Source of the DNA: CBDHGY01 sp965263325
GTDB taxonomy: Bacteria > Pseudomonadota > Alphaproteobacteria > Caulobacterales > Hyphomonadaceae
Length of the DNA stretch: 64,000 nt
Assembly (NCBI GenBank): GCA_965263325.1
Contig: CBDHGY010000001.1
Span: 9,485 to 73,484 of the forward strand
Direction of reading: 5' to 3'
Both the position numbers and the translations under genes were made by a program. Under the pieces are notes generated by a model. The model did no database searches and was not told the DNA's origin. It was given only the letters and a program-made list of their open reading frames with translations. Shown here one piece after another: positions 8,929 through 18,140 of this stretch. The first letter of the stretch is position 1. Each line of letters begins with the position of its first letter.

Positions 8929-9360
8929 CTAGACGCCCCGGCGGAACAGAGCGATCCGCGCGGCATACTCGCAAATCTGAGATAGGATATAGCCACCGAA
9001 GAGTATGTGGAACAATGCGTCTCCATTTCGGTCCATCAAGTACTGAAACAAAGCGACAAAAATTGTCAGTGTAACGAGCATGCCTGACCAGTATCCAGAT
9101 TTCTCTAAAATGCGAGCTTCGCGCTCGTCTGCTGGTTGCTCCGCCTCCTCGGTACTCGTTCCGGCTAAAAGGGCGAAAATAAACACCGCGCTAATCAACA
9201 CAAGTCCCAGATAAACAATCACCAGTTTGATCGATGGCTCGGGAGCTTCGCCGGATGTGATCCAGGGAATAATGACTTCCCACGCCCAGAACGCCCCCGT
9301 TAGCACGGTAACAATAAGCATGCCCCAAGCGCCTCTCTCTCGAAAAGACATCTGCGTCAT
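8929..9360 (-). CDS. Four-helix membrane protein, paralogue of the upstream gene (DUF2178-like)
   Basis: 143 residues with four predicted membrane spans: GMLIVTVLTGAFWAWEVI, VIYLGLVLISAVFIFALLAG, YWSGMLVTLTIFVALFQYLM and ALFHILFGGYILSQICEYAAR. Between spans two and three lies an acidic Glu/Asp/Arg loop (EEAEQPADEREARI). The N-terminus (SFRERGAWG) and the end (LFRRGV) match its neighbour (FFEKSAW, WFYRRGV), so the two arose by duplication. The start overlaps the upstream stop by one base (TAATG). Function unknown; such proteins often travel with a small XRE regulator, as here. Confidence 0.78.
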   Translation of the reverse strand: MTQMSFRERGAWGMLIVTVLTGAFWAWEVIIPWITSGEAPEPSIKLVIVYLGLVLISAVFIFALLAGTSTEEAEQPADEREARILEKSGYWSGMLVTLTIFVALFQYLMDRNGDALFHILFGGYILSQICEYAARIALFRRGV

Positions 9361-9782
9361 TACACCCCTCTACGATAAAACCAGATTTTCAGAACGTATT
9401 CGGTGAGTTGGCTGAGGACCATTCCCATCACCAAAATGTGGAACAACATGTTGCCATCGCCGCGCACGGCGAAGTTCCAGATCCCGCCTATAACAATAAT
9501 GCTCAGCACCCAGCCAGCGAGATTGCCCGCACGTTGCGCTACGCGAGCATCGCGCTCATCTTCAATCTCTTCGGGGCTTTCCGGGTCGATAACCGCCGCG
9601 AAGACATGTCCGAAAATCGCAATGGCAACAATCACGACTGTCGCAACTGCAATAATCCCGACATTTGGCGGCGCTGTCGCACCAATTGCCTGACTCATGG
9701 CGATAACGGCCTGAAAATAAAACCACCCAGTCAAGATCAACGCCGCAATCATGATCCATGCTGATTTTTCGAAAAAGGTCAT
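9360..9782 (-). CDS. Four-helix membrane protein, first gene of the XRE-associated operon
   Basis: 140 residues from the MTFFEKSAW start at 9782, chosen because GGGGAGTAAG just before it is a good ribosome site; the frame is open for 16 more codons upstream but would cover the likely promoter. Four membrane spans, an acidic loop (DPESPEEIEDERDARVAQR) and the ending WFYRRGV mirror the next gene. One-base stop/start overlap couples the two genes. The conserved loop motif DExDARV/DEREARI suggests a shared binding or oligomerisation surface. Function unknown. Confidence 0.78.
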   Translation of the reverse strand: MTFFEKSAWIMIAALILTGWFYFQAVIAMSQAIGATAPPNVGIIAVATVVIVAIAIFGHVFAAVIDPESPEEIEDERDARVAQRAGNLAGWVLSIIVIGGIWNFAVRGDGNMLFHILVMGMVLSQLTEYVLKIWFYRRGV

Positions 9783-9797
9783 CTTACTCCCCTTTGT

Positions 9798-9817
9798 GTG
9801 TAAAATATTTCTTACAC
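9798..9817. promoter_or_regulatory. Perfect inverted repeat, likely operator of the XRE/membrane-protein operon
   Basis: GTGTAA, eight bases, TTACAC. On the reverse strand it overlaps a plausible -10 (TATTTT), with a TTGACT -35 seventeen bases further upstream, immediately ahead of the first membrane-protein gene. Position and symmetry fit a repressor site for the small XRE protein encoded in the operon. Confidence 0.5.
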
Positions 9818-9840
9818 CCCAGGTAGTCAAACATTTTTAA

Positions 9841-9862
9841 CATGTCAAGAATTTTTGACATG
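9841..9862. promoter_or_regulatory. Perfect 8+8 inverted repeat upstream of the XRE operon
   Basis: CATGTCAA, six bases, TTGACATG. It lies upstream of the proposed promoter and differs in sequence from the palindrome at 9798-9817. It could be a second operator, or the binding site of another regulator; TTGACA within it could also be a -35 element. Confidence 0.45.
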
Positions 9863-9912
9863 AATATTCTGTCGCGCTCAGCACGGCTAAATTTCAACCC
9901 GCTTTCTTGGAA

Positions 9913-10596
9913 CTAAACCGCCTCTTCTGGTTTCACCCATTCAGCATTGGGTAAAACTTCAAGCATCATATTGAGGCGAGGCGCGGTATCACGGTTTTCA
10001 ACACCGTGTTTAACCCGGTTATTGAAATCATAAATCCCGCCAGGGACCATGGTGAAATGATGCCCATCTATTTTGTAGATGCATCCGGGGCTATTCGAAA
10101 GACACACATGAATACGGTGCGTTACGCGAGCAAGCTCTTGCTCATCGATGTGATACGGCACGACGCCCTTGCCATCCAAGCGAATGAGTAAGGCACGAAT
10201 GAGAACCGGGTTATTGGCATTCGGCAATTTCGACATCGTGACATCGATAATAGGCTGCACCCATGATGCCCAACGTTGCCAATCCTCAAAAGTGTAAACA
10301 GTCGTCGCGTTGTTTTCCTGCCGTGACAGTGGAAACATGCCGTCCGTGGAGCGGCCTTTTCGCTCACACCAAAAACTGAGGGATTCCTGTATAGATTGAA
10401 AGCCCCTGCGCGAAGCTGCCGGCGTCCATTCGTGCTTTAGAACGATGGAATGAGCCGCGTTGTGTGCAGCGCCCGCAAGCGACGCACGCCGAATGGGACG
10501 CGCATCCCAATCTTCCAAAGAAAGTGCCGCAACCTTGCTTGCAAGCTCAGCTGTATTTGCCTGCCCTAAAAACTTATAAGGTGCTCCAATATCCAT
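9913..10596 (-). CDS. Aspartyl/asparaginyl beta-hydroxylase-like 2-oxoglutarate dioxygenase
   Basis: 227 residues. The iron facial triad of cupin-type Fe(II)/2-oxoglutarate oxygenases is visible: His-Ile-Asp in VVPYHIDEQE (about residues 148-157), the distal His in NRVKHGVENRD near 199, and Arg of APRLNMM as the 2-oxoglutarate anchor. RVTHRIHVCLSN after the HxD fits the Asp/Asn beta-hydroxylase domain (PF05118 type). The N-terminal 90 residues have no signal peptide and no recognised domain. Substrate unknown; bacterial members hydroxylate peptides or free amino-acid derivatives. It stands alone, with about 130 bases to the membrane-protein operon and 90 to lysK. Confidence 0.78.
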   Translation of the reverse strand: MDIGAPYKFLGQANTAELASKVAALSLEDWDARPIRRASLAGAAHNAAHSIVLKHEWTPAASRRGFQSIQESLSFWCERKGRSTDGMFPLSRQENNATTVYTFEDWQRWASWVQPIIDVTMSKLPNANNPVLIRALLIRLDGKGVVPYHIDEQELARVTHRIHVCLSNSPGCIYKIDGHHFTMVPGGIYDFNNRVKHGVENRDTAPRLNMMLEVLPNAEWVKPEEAV

Positions 10597-10686
10597 TTCG
10601 CTAAAATACAGAGACGAAGCACATTATCAATTGGCTTCTTACCCCCACCTGTTGACCCAGCACACGGGCCTAAATAGAGCAGCCGA

Positions 10687-12276
10687 ATGACAGATATCAG
10701 CACTCTCTCCGCAAAAGCCAAAGCTTGGCCATTCGAGCTTGCTCGAAAGCTTGAAGCACGAGTTCAGCAGCAAGTAAAAGCCGGCCAACGTGTAAAAGAT
10801 GATCCGGTTGTCTTCGAAACCGGATACGGGCCATCGGGCTTACCACATATCGGTACGTTCGGAGAAGTTGTGCGCACGACGATGGTGCGCCGCGCATTTG
10901 AAACGCTCACAAGTGGCAGCATTCCAACGCGCCTCATATGCGTGTCAGATGATATGGACGGCATGCGCAAGGTCCCACCGACCGTGCCGAACCCAGAAAC
11001 TCTGGAAGCTTATCTGCAGCAGCCTCTGACGCGCGTTCCCGATCCATTTGGCACTCATGACAGTTACGGCGCGCATATGAATTCACGCTTGTGCGCATTC
11101 CTCGATCAATTTGGTTTTGAATATGAATTCCTGTCTGCCACCGATTGCTACATCTCAGGACGCTTCGATGAAACGCTTCGGCGCACAGCGGAAAAATATG
11201 ATGAGATTATGGGTGTGATGTTGCCGACACTTGGCGAAGAACGTCGAGCAACCTACTCCCCGTTCTTGCCCATACATCCTGAAACTGGTCATGTGCTCTA
11301 TGTGCCGATGAAGTATGTTGATGCTGCAAAGGGCGAAGTTACCTTTGACGACGAAAACGGCAAAGAGTTCACGGTGCCTGTTACCGGAGGTGCGGTGAAA
11401 CTACAGTGGAAGCCGGATTTCGGAATGCGTTGGGCAGCGCTCGGTGTAGACTTTGAGATGTTCGGTAAAGATCACCAGGCGAACGCACCAATTTACTCCA
11501 AGATTTGCCGTATCCTTGGAAGCCGCCCACCTGAGCAATATGTCTATGAGATGTTTCTCGATGACAAAGGCGAGAAAATCTCGAAGACAAAAGGAAATGG
11601 CATCTCGGTCGAAGAATGGCTTGCTTATGCGCCTGAAGAAAGCCTTAGCCTTTACCAATTTCAAAAACCACGCACCGCAAAGCGTTTATATTTCGACGTC
11701 ATTCCGAAAGCCGTGGACGAGTATCTTACCTTTCTGGAAAAGTATCCAAGCGAAGAACCTGCCCGCCAAATCGAAAATCCAGTTTGGCATATTCATGGCG
11801 GAATCCCGCCGGCAGAATCGTCGCCCGTTAGTTTCGGATTACTCCTGAACCTCACGGGTGTTGCCAATGCAGATACGAAGGAAGACCTTTGGGGTTATAT
11901 TTCGCGCTATGCGCCTGCGGCGAGTGCTAATTCTCATCCGTTGCTCGATCGGCTCGCTGGCTATGCGATCCGATATTACGAAGACTTTGTTAAACCGAGC
12001 AAAGTTTACCGCGCCCCAACAGCTCAAGAACGCGCAGCAATGGAAGATCTCGCAAAACGACTCCGCGTATTCTCCGATGACCCCACCGGTGAGAATTTGC
12101 AAACTTTGACGTTCTCAGTCGGGAAAGAGCACAATTTCGAAAATCTTCGCGATTGGTTTACGGCACTTTATGAAGTTCTTCTTGGTCAATCGCAGGGGCC
12201 GCGATTTGGTGGATTCGCAGCTTTGTACGGTGTTAACGAAACTGCTGGTATGATAGAAGATGCGTTGGCGCGTTAG
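10687..12276 (+). CDS. lysK: Lysyl-tRNA synthetase, class I
   Basis: 529 residues. Class I signature motifs are both present: the HIGH-type SGLPHIGTFGE near residue 43-53 and the KMSKS-type KISKTKG at residues 297-303. Together with NSRLCAFLDQFGFEYEF and the C-terminal helical anticodon-binding region this matches the archaeal-type class I LysRS used by many alphaproteobacteria in place of the class II enzyme. It charges tRNA-Lys in the cytoplasm. The gene appears to have its own promoter; an O-antigen-ligase-like gene follows after 45 bases. Confidence 0.95.
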   Translation: MTDISTLSAKAKAWPFELARKLEARVQQQVKAGQRVKDDPVVFETGYGPSGLPHIGTFGEVVRTTMVRRAFETLTSGSIPTRLICVSDDMDGMRKVPPTVPNPETLEAYLQQPLTRVPDPFGTHDSYGAHMNSRLCAFLDQFGFEYEFLSATDCYISGRFDETLRRTAEKYDEIMGVMLPTLGEERRATYSPFLPIHPETGHVLYVPMKYVDAAKGEVTFDDENGKEFTVPVTGGAVKLQWKPDFGMRWAALGVDFEMFGKDHQANAPIYSKICRILGSRPPEQYVYEMFLDDKGEKISKTKGNGISVEEWLAYAPEESLSLYQFQKPRTAKRLYFDVIPKAVDEYLTFLEKYPSEEPARQIENPVWHIHGGIPPAESSPVSFGLLLNLTGVANADTKEDLWGYISRYAPAASANSHPLLDRLAGYAIRYYEDFVKPSKVYRAPTAQERAAMEDLAKRLRVFSDDPTGENLQTLTFSVGKEHNFENLRDWFTALYEVLLGQSQGPRFGGFAALYGVNETAGMIEDALAR

Positions 12277-12321
12277 CTGGCGTTTGTAGAGTGATTACCA
12301 AAACGAGGCCGTTACACGCCC

Positions 12322-13620
12322 ATGCCACGCATGCTGCCAATACTCGCGGCAGTCTTTCTGCTCGTCCTTGTCAGCGGCGCGCCAGAAGGGCTCGCTTCGC
12401 GCTATGTTTCGCCAGATCTGGAAAATAAGGTCGCTTTTGCACTCGCAGCATTTAGTGCAGGTATCGCGCTCATGTTCGCAATTACAAAAGGTCTAAGCAG
12501 GATCATTAATGCTACTCTGTCCGGCTGGCCAATCATCGCCTTTGTCGCTCTTGCAGGTATCAGTCGCTACTGGTCATCGGCGCCGAGCGAAACTTTGCAG
12601 GCAGCCATTCACCTCATGTTCCTTAGCGGAGCGGCCATATGCCTGGCGGCTTATGCCGATTGGCGAGAGTTACTCGCAGGCAGCGCGATCGCTATATTGC
12701 TACTCGCCTTACTTTCAGCAGCCTTAATTCCAGGCGGTGGCCTGATGAGTGAGATTCATCCTGGCGCGCTTCGCGGCCCTTGGGGAGAAAAAAACGAAGC
12801 AGGAATGATATTCGCATTCGGCGCGCTTTGCTTTGTCGCATTAAGCTTCGCAACGCACCGGTACCCTTGGTTGTTAGGTGCCTTCGGATTGCTACCCTTT
12901 ATTATACTCACTCAGTCTACCACCGCACTCCTCGCATTCGCAGCAGGCCTTTTCGCGATGTTCGGTATCGAACTGATCAAAGGTCGCCCAACCCGCCTGA
13001 TTATCGGTAGCTGGCTCGCCGTAGTTATCATCGCTGGTGCCAGTTTTTTGTTTATGACAAGTGCCGGTGATTTGATTGAAGCCGCCGGCAAGGACGTGAC
13101 GCTTACAGGTCGCTCAGCTATCTGGCCGGCGGTTTTGGATCGCATCTCTGAGCGCCCTTGGCTTGGCCATGGATACAGTGCATTTTGGGTCGAAGACGCA
13201 CCGAGCAAAATGTGGCTTTGGACCGAAATTCATTTTAAAGCTCACAATGCCCACAATGGGCTTCTCGAAACTCTTCTTGGGCTAGGCGTCGCGGGCACTG
13301 TTTTGCTTTTCTGTCTGGTCGCCCGAACACTTGTTTACAGCATTATTGGGGCCTCGCGCGACAACGACCCGCGCCGTTTCGCGCTGCCGTTACTTTTGGC
13401 TCTGCTGGTGATTTCGGTTTCCGAAAGTATCATGTCCGGTCCGGACGGTCTGCTCTGGTTTATGTTTATCGTTTTATCAGTTTCTGCACCGATGAAACCA
13501 GCCAATCATCACACACCAATTTCCAACATGCGTTTATATGCAGGGCGCGCGCGGACTTTATCCAGCCATGCTTTCGTCGCTGGCGTTCCATCCAATCCAA
13601 AGCGCGCCTCAGCATTTTGA
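12322..13620 (+). CDS. O-antigen ligase/polymerase (Wzy/WaaL-like) membrane protein
   Basis: 432 residues with about ten to twelve membrane spans. The family marker HNAHNGLLETLLGLG (about residues 304-318), preceded by a long periplasmic loop with GHGYSAFWV and GRSAIWP, is that of the Wzy_C/O-antigen ligase family. Members join O-antigen or capsule to lipid A-core, polymerise repeat units, or glycosylate proteins; which one applies cannot be told, as no other polysaccharide genes are adjacent. The last 37 codons or so overlap the convergent GST gene by 112 bases. The tail after the final membrane span (MKPANHH onward) is hydrophilic and may not be conserved, so the natural end could have been nearer 13510. 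Confidence 0.82.
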   Translation: MPRMLPILAAVFLLVLVSGAPEGLASRYVSPDLENKVAFALAAFSAGIALMFAITKGLSRIINATLSGWPIIAFVALAGISRYWSSAPSETLQAAIHLMFLSGAAICLAAYADWRELLAGSAIAILLLALLSAALIPGGGLMSEIHPGALRGPWGEKNEAGMIFAFGALCFVALSFATHRYPWLLGAFGLLPFIILTQSTTALLAFAAGLFAMFGIELIKGRPTRLIIGSWLAVVIIAGASFLFMTSAGDLIEAAGKDVTLTGRSAIWPAVLDRISERPWLGHGYSAFWVEDAPSKMWLWTEIHFKAHNAHNGLLETLLGLGVAGTVLLFCLVARTLVYSIIGASRDNDPRRFALPLLLALLVISVSESIMSGPDGLLWFMFIVLSVSAPMKPANHHTPISNMRLYAGRARTLSSHAFVAGVPSNPKRASAF

Positions 13621-14126
13621 ATTTGGAATCCCATCAAACAATCGGCAGCTGAAAACTTCTCACCTGCAAAGTAAGCGTGCCCTGACAAATGCTGCTCAAT
13701 CGTGGTTGCTGCTTTGATCGCTTCCCCTCCCATCAATTCAGCAAGGGGCGACGACTCAAGGCCCGCTCTCATCAGATAGAACATGAAGAGCCCCGGTAGG
13801 AACACAGCCCCCTCCGCGGCATGCATCCATTCAAGATACCGCGGAAAATCAGGCGTGCCCGGTTTGGGGTGAAGCGTGTGCCCCGGATCATGTTTTGCAA
13901 GCAGATACTGCGCGATCGCACCAGTCTCGGCGATCACAGCGCCGTCATCTTCGAGCAAAGGTGACTTGCCCATTGGATGTAACTCCAGCAGTTCTGGCGG
14001 GGCTAAATTTGTTTCGGCATGGCGGCTGTGATGAACAATATCATATTCGATACCGAGCTCTTCAAGCAACCAAACCAGACGTTGGGAGCGTGATGCGTTC
14101 AAATGATGCAGTTTGGGTTTCGCCAT
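13509..14126 (-). CDS. Glutathione S-transferase family protein
   Basis: 205 residues. N-terminal thioredoxin-like domain: LHHLNASRSQRLVWLLEELGIEYD (given as LHHLNASRSQRL and WLLEELGIEYD), the cis-Pro segment HPMGKSPLLEDDG and the glutathione-contacting ETGAIAQYLL. The C-terminal helical domain ends with FSAADCLMGFQIQNAEAR. The active residue is probably Ser in NASRSQR, as in beta/theta-like bacterial GSTs. Likely a detoxification or reductive enzyme in the cytoplasm. Its start lies 3 bases after the stop of the thioesterase gene, so the two form one transcription unit; its end overlaps the O-antigen-ligase-like gene. Confidence 0.9.
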   Translation of the reverse strand: MAKPKLHHLNASRSQRLVWLLEELGIEYDIVHHSRHAETNLAPPELLELHPMGKSPLLEDDGAVIAETGAIAQYLLAKHDPGHTLHPKPGTPDFPRYLEWMHAAEGAVFLPGLFMFYLMRAGLESSPLAELMGGEAIKAATTIEQHLSGHAYFAGEKFSAADCLMGFQIQNAEARFGLDGTPATKAWLDKVRARPAYKRMLEIGV

Positions 14127-14129
14127 GTC

Positions 14130-14561
14130 CTAGCCCTTTGTTTTAATAATTTTAAACGTTGCGGACGCTTTCGCAATAGGTTCGCCGTCGGCAGATATCA
14201 TCTGGCGCGCGAAACAAATCGACCCGCCCGTTTTTACAAAATCGGTGTCGAATAACACCCATTGGCCGAGCATCGCGGCCGATAGGTAGTCTACAGAGAG
14301 GGACACTGTCACCAGTCCGGAAATTGTTCGCTCTTCGCGCGCTAAGCAAATCCCCGTCGAATATCCCATGGAATTGTCAGCCAGCGCCGCGATCAGACCG
14401 CCATGCGCCATGCCTCGCGCGTTTGTGTGGTCTTCCCGCAAAAACAACCCCAACTGCATTCGATCGTCCAGCGCCCGCTTATAGATAGGTTCCCAGGGCG
14501 CAGTGAGCGGCGATTTCCGGTCATGGGGCTGAAACTCGTCCGGTTGAACTTGGTCTGTCAT
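14130..14561 (-). CDS. PaaI-type hotdog-fold thioesterase
   Basis: 143 residues, the usual size of a single hotdog. Motif HGGLIAALADNSMGYSTG (about residues 51-68, NARGMAHGGL before it) is the PaaI/4HBT signature, and VTVSLSVDYLSAA is the central strand. Enzymes of this kind hydrolyse acyl-CoA thioesters; the substrate is not evident. First gene of a two-gene unit with the GST, and divergent from the ATP-dependent DNA ligase gene, 29 bases away. Confidence 0.85.
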   Translation of the reverse strand: MTDQVQPDEFQPHDRKSPLTAPWEPIYKRALDDRMQLGLFLREDHTNARGMAHGGLIAALADNSMGYSTGICLAREERTISGLVTVSLSVDYLSAAMLGQWVLFDTDFVKTGGSICFARQMISADGEPIAKASATFKIIKTKG

Positions 14562-14590
14562 GATAGGTATTTGCGGCTATATAGCTAGGC

Positions 14591-16225
14591 ATGCAAGCCT
14601 TTGCTGCCCTTCTCGACCGACTTGTCCTTACGCCATCGCGCAACGCCAAGCTCTCGCATCTGGTCGCTTATTTCGGCGAAACACCCGACCCAGCCCGAGG
14701 ATTTGCGCTAGCGGCAATTACGCGGGATCTCAACCTAAAAAGTGTAAAGCCTGCGGCGATCAGAGCTTTGACCGAAACACGTGTTGATCCTGTACTGTTC
14801 CAGCTTTCCTATGATTATGTCGGCGATCTCGCAGAAACGGTTTCGCTAGTCTGGCCGAACGACATACGTGCTAATCGCTCGCCGCCGCTAGAAGAAATTG
14901 TAAACGCTCTTCAGGGTGCGACAAAGGCAGAAGGCCTGCGCCTTTTTGAGAATTGGATGGATGCGCTCGATTCAACCGGTCGGTGGGCACTCATCAAACT
15001 CGTTACCGGCGGATTACGAATAGGTGTGTCAGCCCGCCTGGCAAAAATCGCGCTCGCGCAATTCGGGGATGTTGATGTCACAGAGATTGAAGAGATCTGG
15101 CATGGATTGGCCCCGCCCTATGATAGCCTCTTTGCTTGGCTAGAAGGAAGGACTGAAAAGCCAAAGCCGGATATGCCAGCACCTTTTCGGCCGGTCATGC
15201 TGGCGCATCCACTTGTCCCGAAAAAGGATCGCGGAGATCCCGGCGCTGTGGATCCAGATCTAATCAATGCCAACACGTTTGCCGCCGAATGGAAATGGGA
15301 TGGGATCAGAGTTCAGGCCGTTTCGGAGAATGATGTTCGCCGTATTTACACAAGAACGGGGGACGATATCTCACACACTTTCCCTGACGTTCTAGCCGGA
15401 ATGGACTTCAATGGCGCTGTAGATGGGGAACTTCTCGTGCGCCGCAAGGATGGAACTGTTGCTCCCTTTAGTGATCTGCAGCAGAGGCTTAATCGCAAAA
15501 CGGTCAGCCGAAAACTGATGGAGGCGCGACCGGCCTTCATCCGCGCTTATGATATATTGGAGCACGGCGGGGAAGATCTACGCAGTCTGCCCTTTCGCGA
15601 GCGCCGCAAAGCGCTCGAAGCACTGGTCTCGCCGCTCTCAAGCGAACGATTTGATGTTTCGGAGTTGTTACCTGTCACAAACATTAGCGCACTTGAGACA
15701 CTGCGCAATTGTCCCCCGACCCCTGAAATTGAAGGATTGATGTTAAAGCGCTGGGACAGCGTGTATGTCGCTGGCCGGCCAAAAGGCGAGTGGTTTAAAT
15801 GGAAGCGCGACCCCTACCTCATTGATGCGGTGCTGCTCTACGCCCAACGCGGCCACGGCAAACGCTCCGGTTTTTATTCTGACTTCACTTTTGGGGTTTG
15901 GCGCGACGTGGATGGAACCGATGAGCTCACGCCCGTTGGCAAGGCGTACTTTGGATTTACAGATGATGAGCTGAAGAAAATCGACAAATTTGTCCGCGAA
16001 AATACGAACGAGCGCTTTGGTCCGGTGCGATCAGTGACGGCTTCAAAAACGGAGGGTCTCGTGTTTGAAGTCGCATTTGAAGGGCTAAACCGCTCGCCCC
16101 GTCACAAATCCGGAATCGCCATGCGGTTCCCGCGCATTAACCGAATAAGGTGGGACAAGCCCTCAGCCGAAGCCGACCGGCTGGATGCCTTGTTTGCGCT
16201 TTTACCGGACACCTCTGAAAGCTGA
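14591..16225 (+). CDS. ATP-dependent DNA ligase (ligase of the Lhr-associated repair set)
   Basis: 544 residues. Order: N-terminal helical DNA-binding domain (about 1-190), adenylation domain with catalytic Lys235 in EWKWDGIR, motif III AVDGELLVR, motif IV EGLMLKRWDSVY, motif V WFKWKRDP, then an OB-fold domain ending in FPRINRIRWDKP. This is the kind of ligase that, with an MBL-fold exonuclease, a DEXH helicase and the phosphoesterase PdeM, forms a predicted DNA-damage cluster. The other three members are in this window but 27-34 kb away. It is distinct from the NAD-dependent LigA at 53018. Role: sealing nicks during repair. Confidence 0.92.
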   Translation: MQAFAALLDRLVLTPSRNAKLSHLVAYFGETPDPARGFALAAITRDLNLKSVKPAAIRALTETRVDPVLFQLSYDYVGDLAETVSLVWPNDIRANRSPPLEEIVNALQGATKAEGLRLFENWMDALDSTGRWALIKLVTGGLRIGVSARLAKIALAQFGDVDVTEIEEIWHGLAPPYDSLFAWLEGRTEKPKPDMPAPFRPVMLAHPLVPKKDRGDPGAVDPDLINANTFAAEWKWDGIRVQAVSENDVRRIYTRTGDDISHTFPDVLAGMDFNGAVDGELLVRRKDGTVAPFSDLQQRLNRKTVSRKLMEARPAFIRAYDILEHGGEDLRSLPFRERRKALEALVSPLSSERFDVSELLPVTNISALETLRNCPPTPEIEGLMLKRWDSVYVAGRPKGEWFKWKRDPYLIDAVLLYAQRGHGKRSGFYSDFTFGVWRDVDGTDELTPVGKAYFGFTDDELKKIDKFVRENTNERFGPVRSVTASKTEGLVFEVAFEGLNRSPRHKSGIAMRFPRINRIRWDKPSAEADRLDALFALLPDTSES

Positions 16226-16402
16226 GATCTGCAATGGATAAAGCGATTTTTCACCACCTCCACAAAGACGCCATTGTGATCAAATACAGCGCGACGAGTA
16301 TCCAATATATTTTCCATTTCCCTCAAATTTGATCGAGCTGCCTAAGCAGTTTTGAACCGATTGGTGCGATATTAAAGGGAATAGATCTTCAGTCTGGATT
16401 TC

Positions 16403-18007
16403 ATGCGCAATTTTTATTCATCGGATACCGGCTCGATCGCGCCGATTTTTGCCTTAAGTATCGCGGCGATTATTGGCGTTATTGCGACCACGCTCGCCCT
16501 TGCGTCTGACTCTAAAGCTGCAAATGAGATCCAATACACTGCTGATTCTGCTGCGATTGCTGGCGCAACAGCGTTTGCGACGCTCGAAACACCTAAAGCT
16601 GAAGAGCGCTTGAAACAGGCATTGAAAGCCGCAGAAGACTACGCTGTGGCAAACAGCAGCTATACGCTGGTCGAGATTGATCTCGATGCTGTGGTGGAGG
16701 ACGCTTACGGCCAACATACGAGCATTGATGTCGAGCTTGAGTTCCAACCTGCCAACGTGATGGCTCGGGTCGCTGGCCGGAGTGGAAACGCGGCAGTGCG
16801 CCGGCGCGCGACAGCCGAAGCGGTTTGGGGATTTCCCCTTTGCGCACTTTCACTGGCGGGGAGTGGGACTGGTATCGGGATGGAAGACACATCCCGCCTA
16901 GAGGCAAACAATTGCCTGATCTGGGCGAATTCGACCGCAAGCAAATCGATGAATTTTCGGGGCGGCTCGACGAGCGCCCGTGGATATTGCTCGGCTGGCC
17001 ACGTCATCGGCAAGAACCTTGCGACACCTACGCCAGAAGAAAAATGCGATGTCATCCCGGATCCGCTGGCCGATTGGAGCCCGCCATCACCTGGAACCTG
17101 TCAGACGATAACAGGTGAGCAAGAGATACTAGAAACGGAGAATTGGAACCAAGGCGATAAGATCTCGCGGCTCTATGTTCTTGCTAATACACTTGAAGTT
17201 ATTGATCCAACCAATCCTATCGACACAGGCCCGATCGAAACCGCGATAAAAAACGATGAACCGCTTCCGGCAGCGCTTTCATCGGAGATCGCAGCAGCGT
17301 TACAAAAGGCAACCGATGACGGGCTCTTGGTCTCAACGGGTAAAGGGAATGATGAACTCGGTGCAGATGGACTCTACACCGGCGGTGCGGTCAAAGGATA
17401 TTCGCCGATCGACGTTGCGATGAATATTGGCATCATGGATTACGCAGATAAGGCTTCGTATGCCAACGACCAGTATGTCGATACGCCATCACTAATACTG
17501 ACCCCCAACACCTATTGCGGCCTCGATATTTTCCAAGGCCATGTGAAATTCGAACCAGGTGTCTATTTTATTAAGGACGCCCCACTGACCGTGCGCCGCC
17601 GCGCAACACTGACAGGCGAGGGAGTTACAATCATCTTCTCCGGCCAGAATGCCAACCTGAACATAATCGATGAAGCGCGCCTCACCCTCAGCGCGCCGAT
17701 AGACGGCGACACGGCTGGTTTCGCAATACTGGAAGATAAGAAGCCCATTTACGATATCGGCATCGCGCCGCGATCGCGGCTTGCAGGAGATGGTGTCGTC
17801 AATGCCATCGGCACAATTTACCTGCCGCGCCACCATTTTGATATCACAGGCAATGGCAGCGGCCAGCAAGCCTCTCCTTTGCTTCAGATCGTCGCCAATA
17901 CGGTAAACCTGTCAGGCAATGGAGCGCTCAGGATCGATTTCGACCCGTCCCAAACACAGGTCCCGGTAGGGATCAAACCGGCCCGGACGGCGCGGCTCGT
18001 TAACTAA
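16403..18007 (+). CDS. TadG-like surface/pilus-assembly protein, copy 1
   Basis: 534 residues. An N-terminal membrane segment preceded by GSIAPIFALSIAAIIG and followed by ADSAAIAGA is typical of the TadE/TadG-like N-terminal domain (Flp pilus assembly). Further on are six to eight cysteines (residues 145-250) and a C-terminal half with strand-turn repeats (GHVKFEPGVYFIKDAPLTV, TLTGEGVTIIFSG, RLTLSAP) suggestive of a beta-helix or beta-sandwich. The N-terminus is inserted in the inner membrane with the remainder in the periplasm. No other tad genes are near. A tandem paralogue follows at 18141. Precise role unknown. Confidence 0.8.
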   Translation: MRNFYSSDTGSIAPIFALSIAAIIGVIATTLALASDSKAANEIQYTADSAAIAGATAFATLETPKAEERLKQALKAAEDYAVANSSYTLVEIDLDAVVEDAYGQHTSIDVELEFQPANVMARVAGRSGNAAVRRRATAEAVWGFPLCALSLAGSGTGIGMEDTSRLEANNCLIWANSTASKSMNFRGGSTSARGYCSAGHVIGKNLATPTPEEKCDVIPDPLADWSPPSPGTCQTITGEQEILETENWNQGDKISRLYVLANTLEVIDPTNPIDTGPIETAIKNDEPLPAALSSEIAAALQKATDDGLLVSTGKGNDELGADGLYTGGAVKGYSPIDVAMNIGIMDYADKASYANDQYVDTPSLILTPNTYCGLDIFQGHVKFEPGVYFIKDAPLTVRRRATLTGEGVTIIFSGQNANLNIIDEARLTLSAPIDGDTAGFAILEDKKPIYDIGIAPRSRLAGDGVVNAIGTIYLPRHHFDITGNGSGQQASPLLQIVANTVNLSGNGALRIDFDPSQTQVPVGIKPARTARLVN

Positions 18008-18140
18008 ACAGTCTCTCGGTCATCGGCTTAAAGCCATGAATACCATAGGCTTTTCGATCAAATTTCACTGATCGGCATAAACGCATTTAAGCACTTACAG
18101 TGCGATAAAGTTGCGAACTGCAGACTAGCGAAATTGATTA

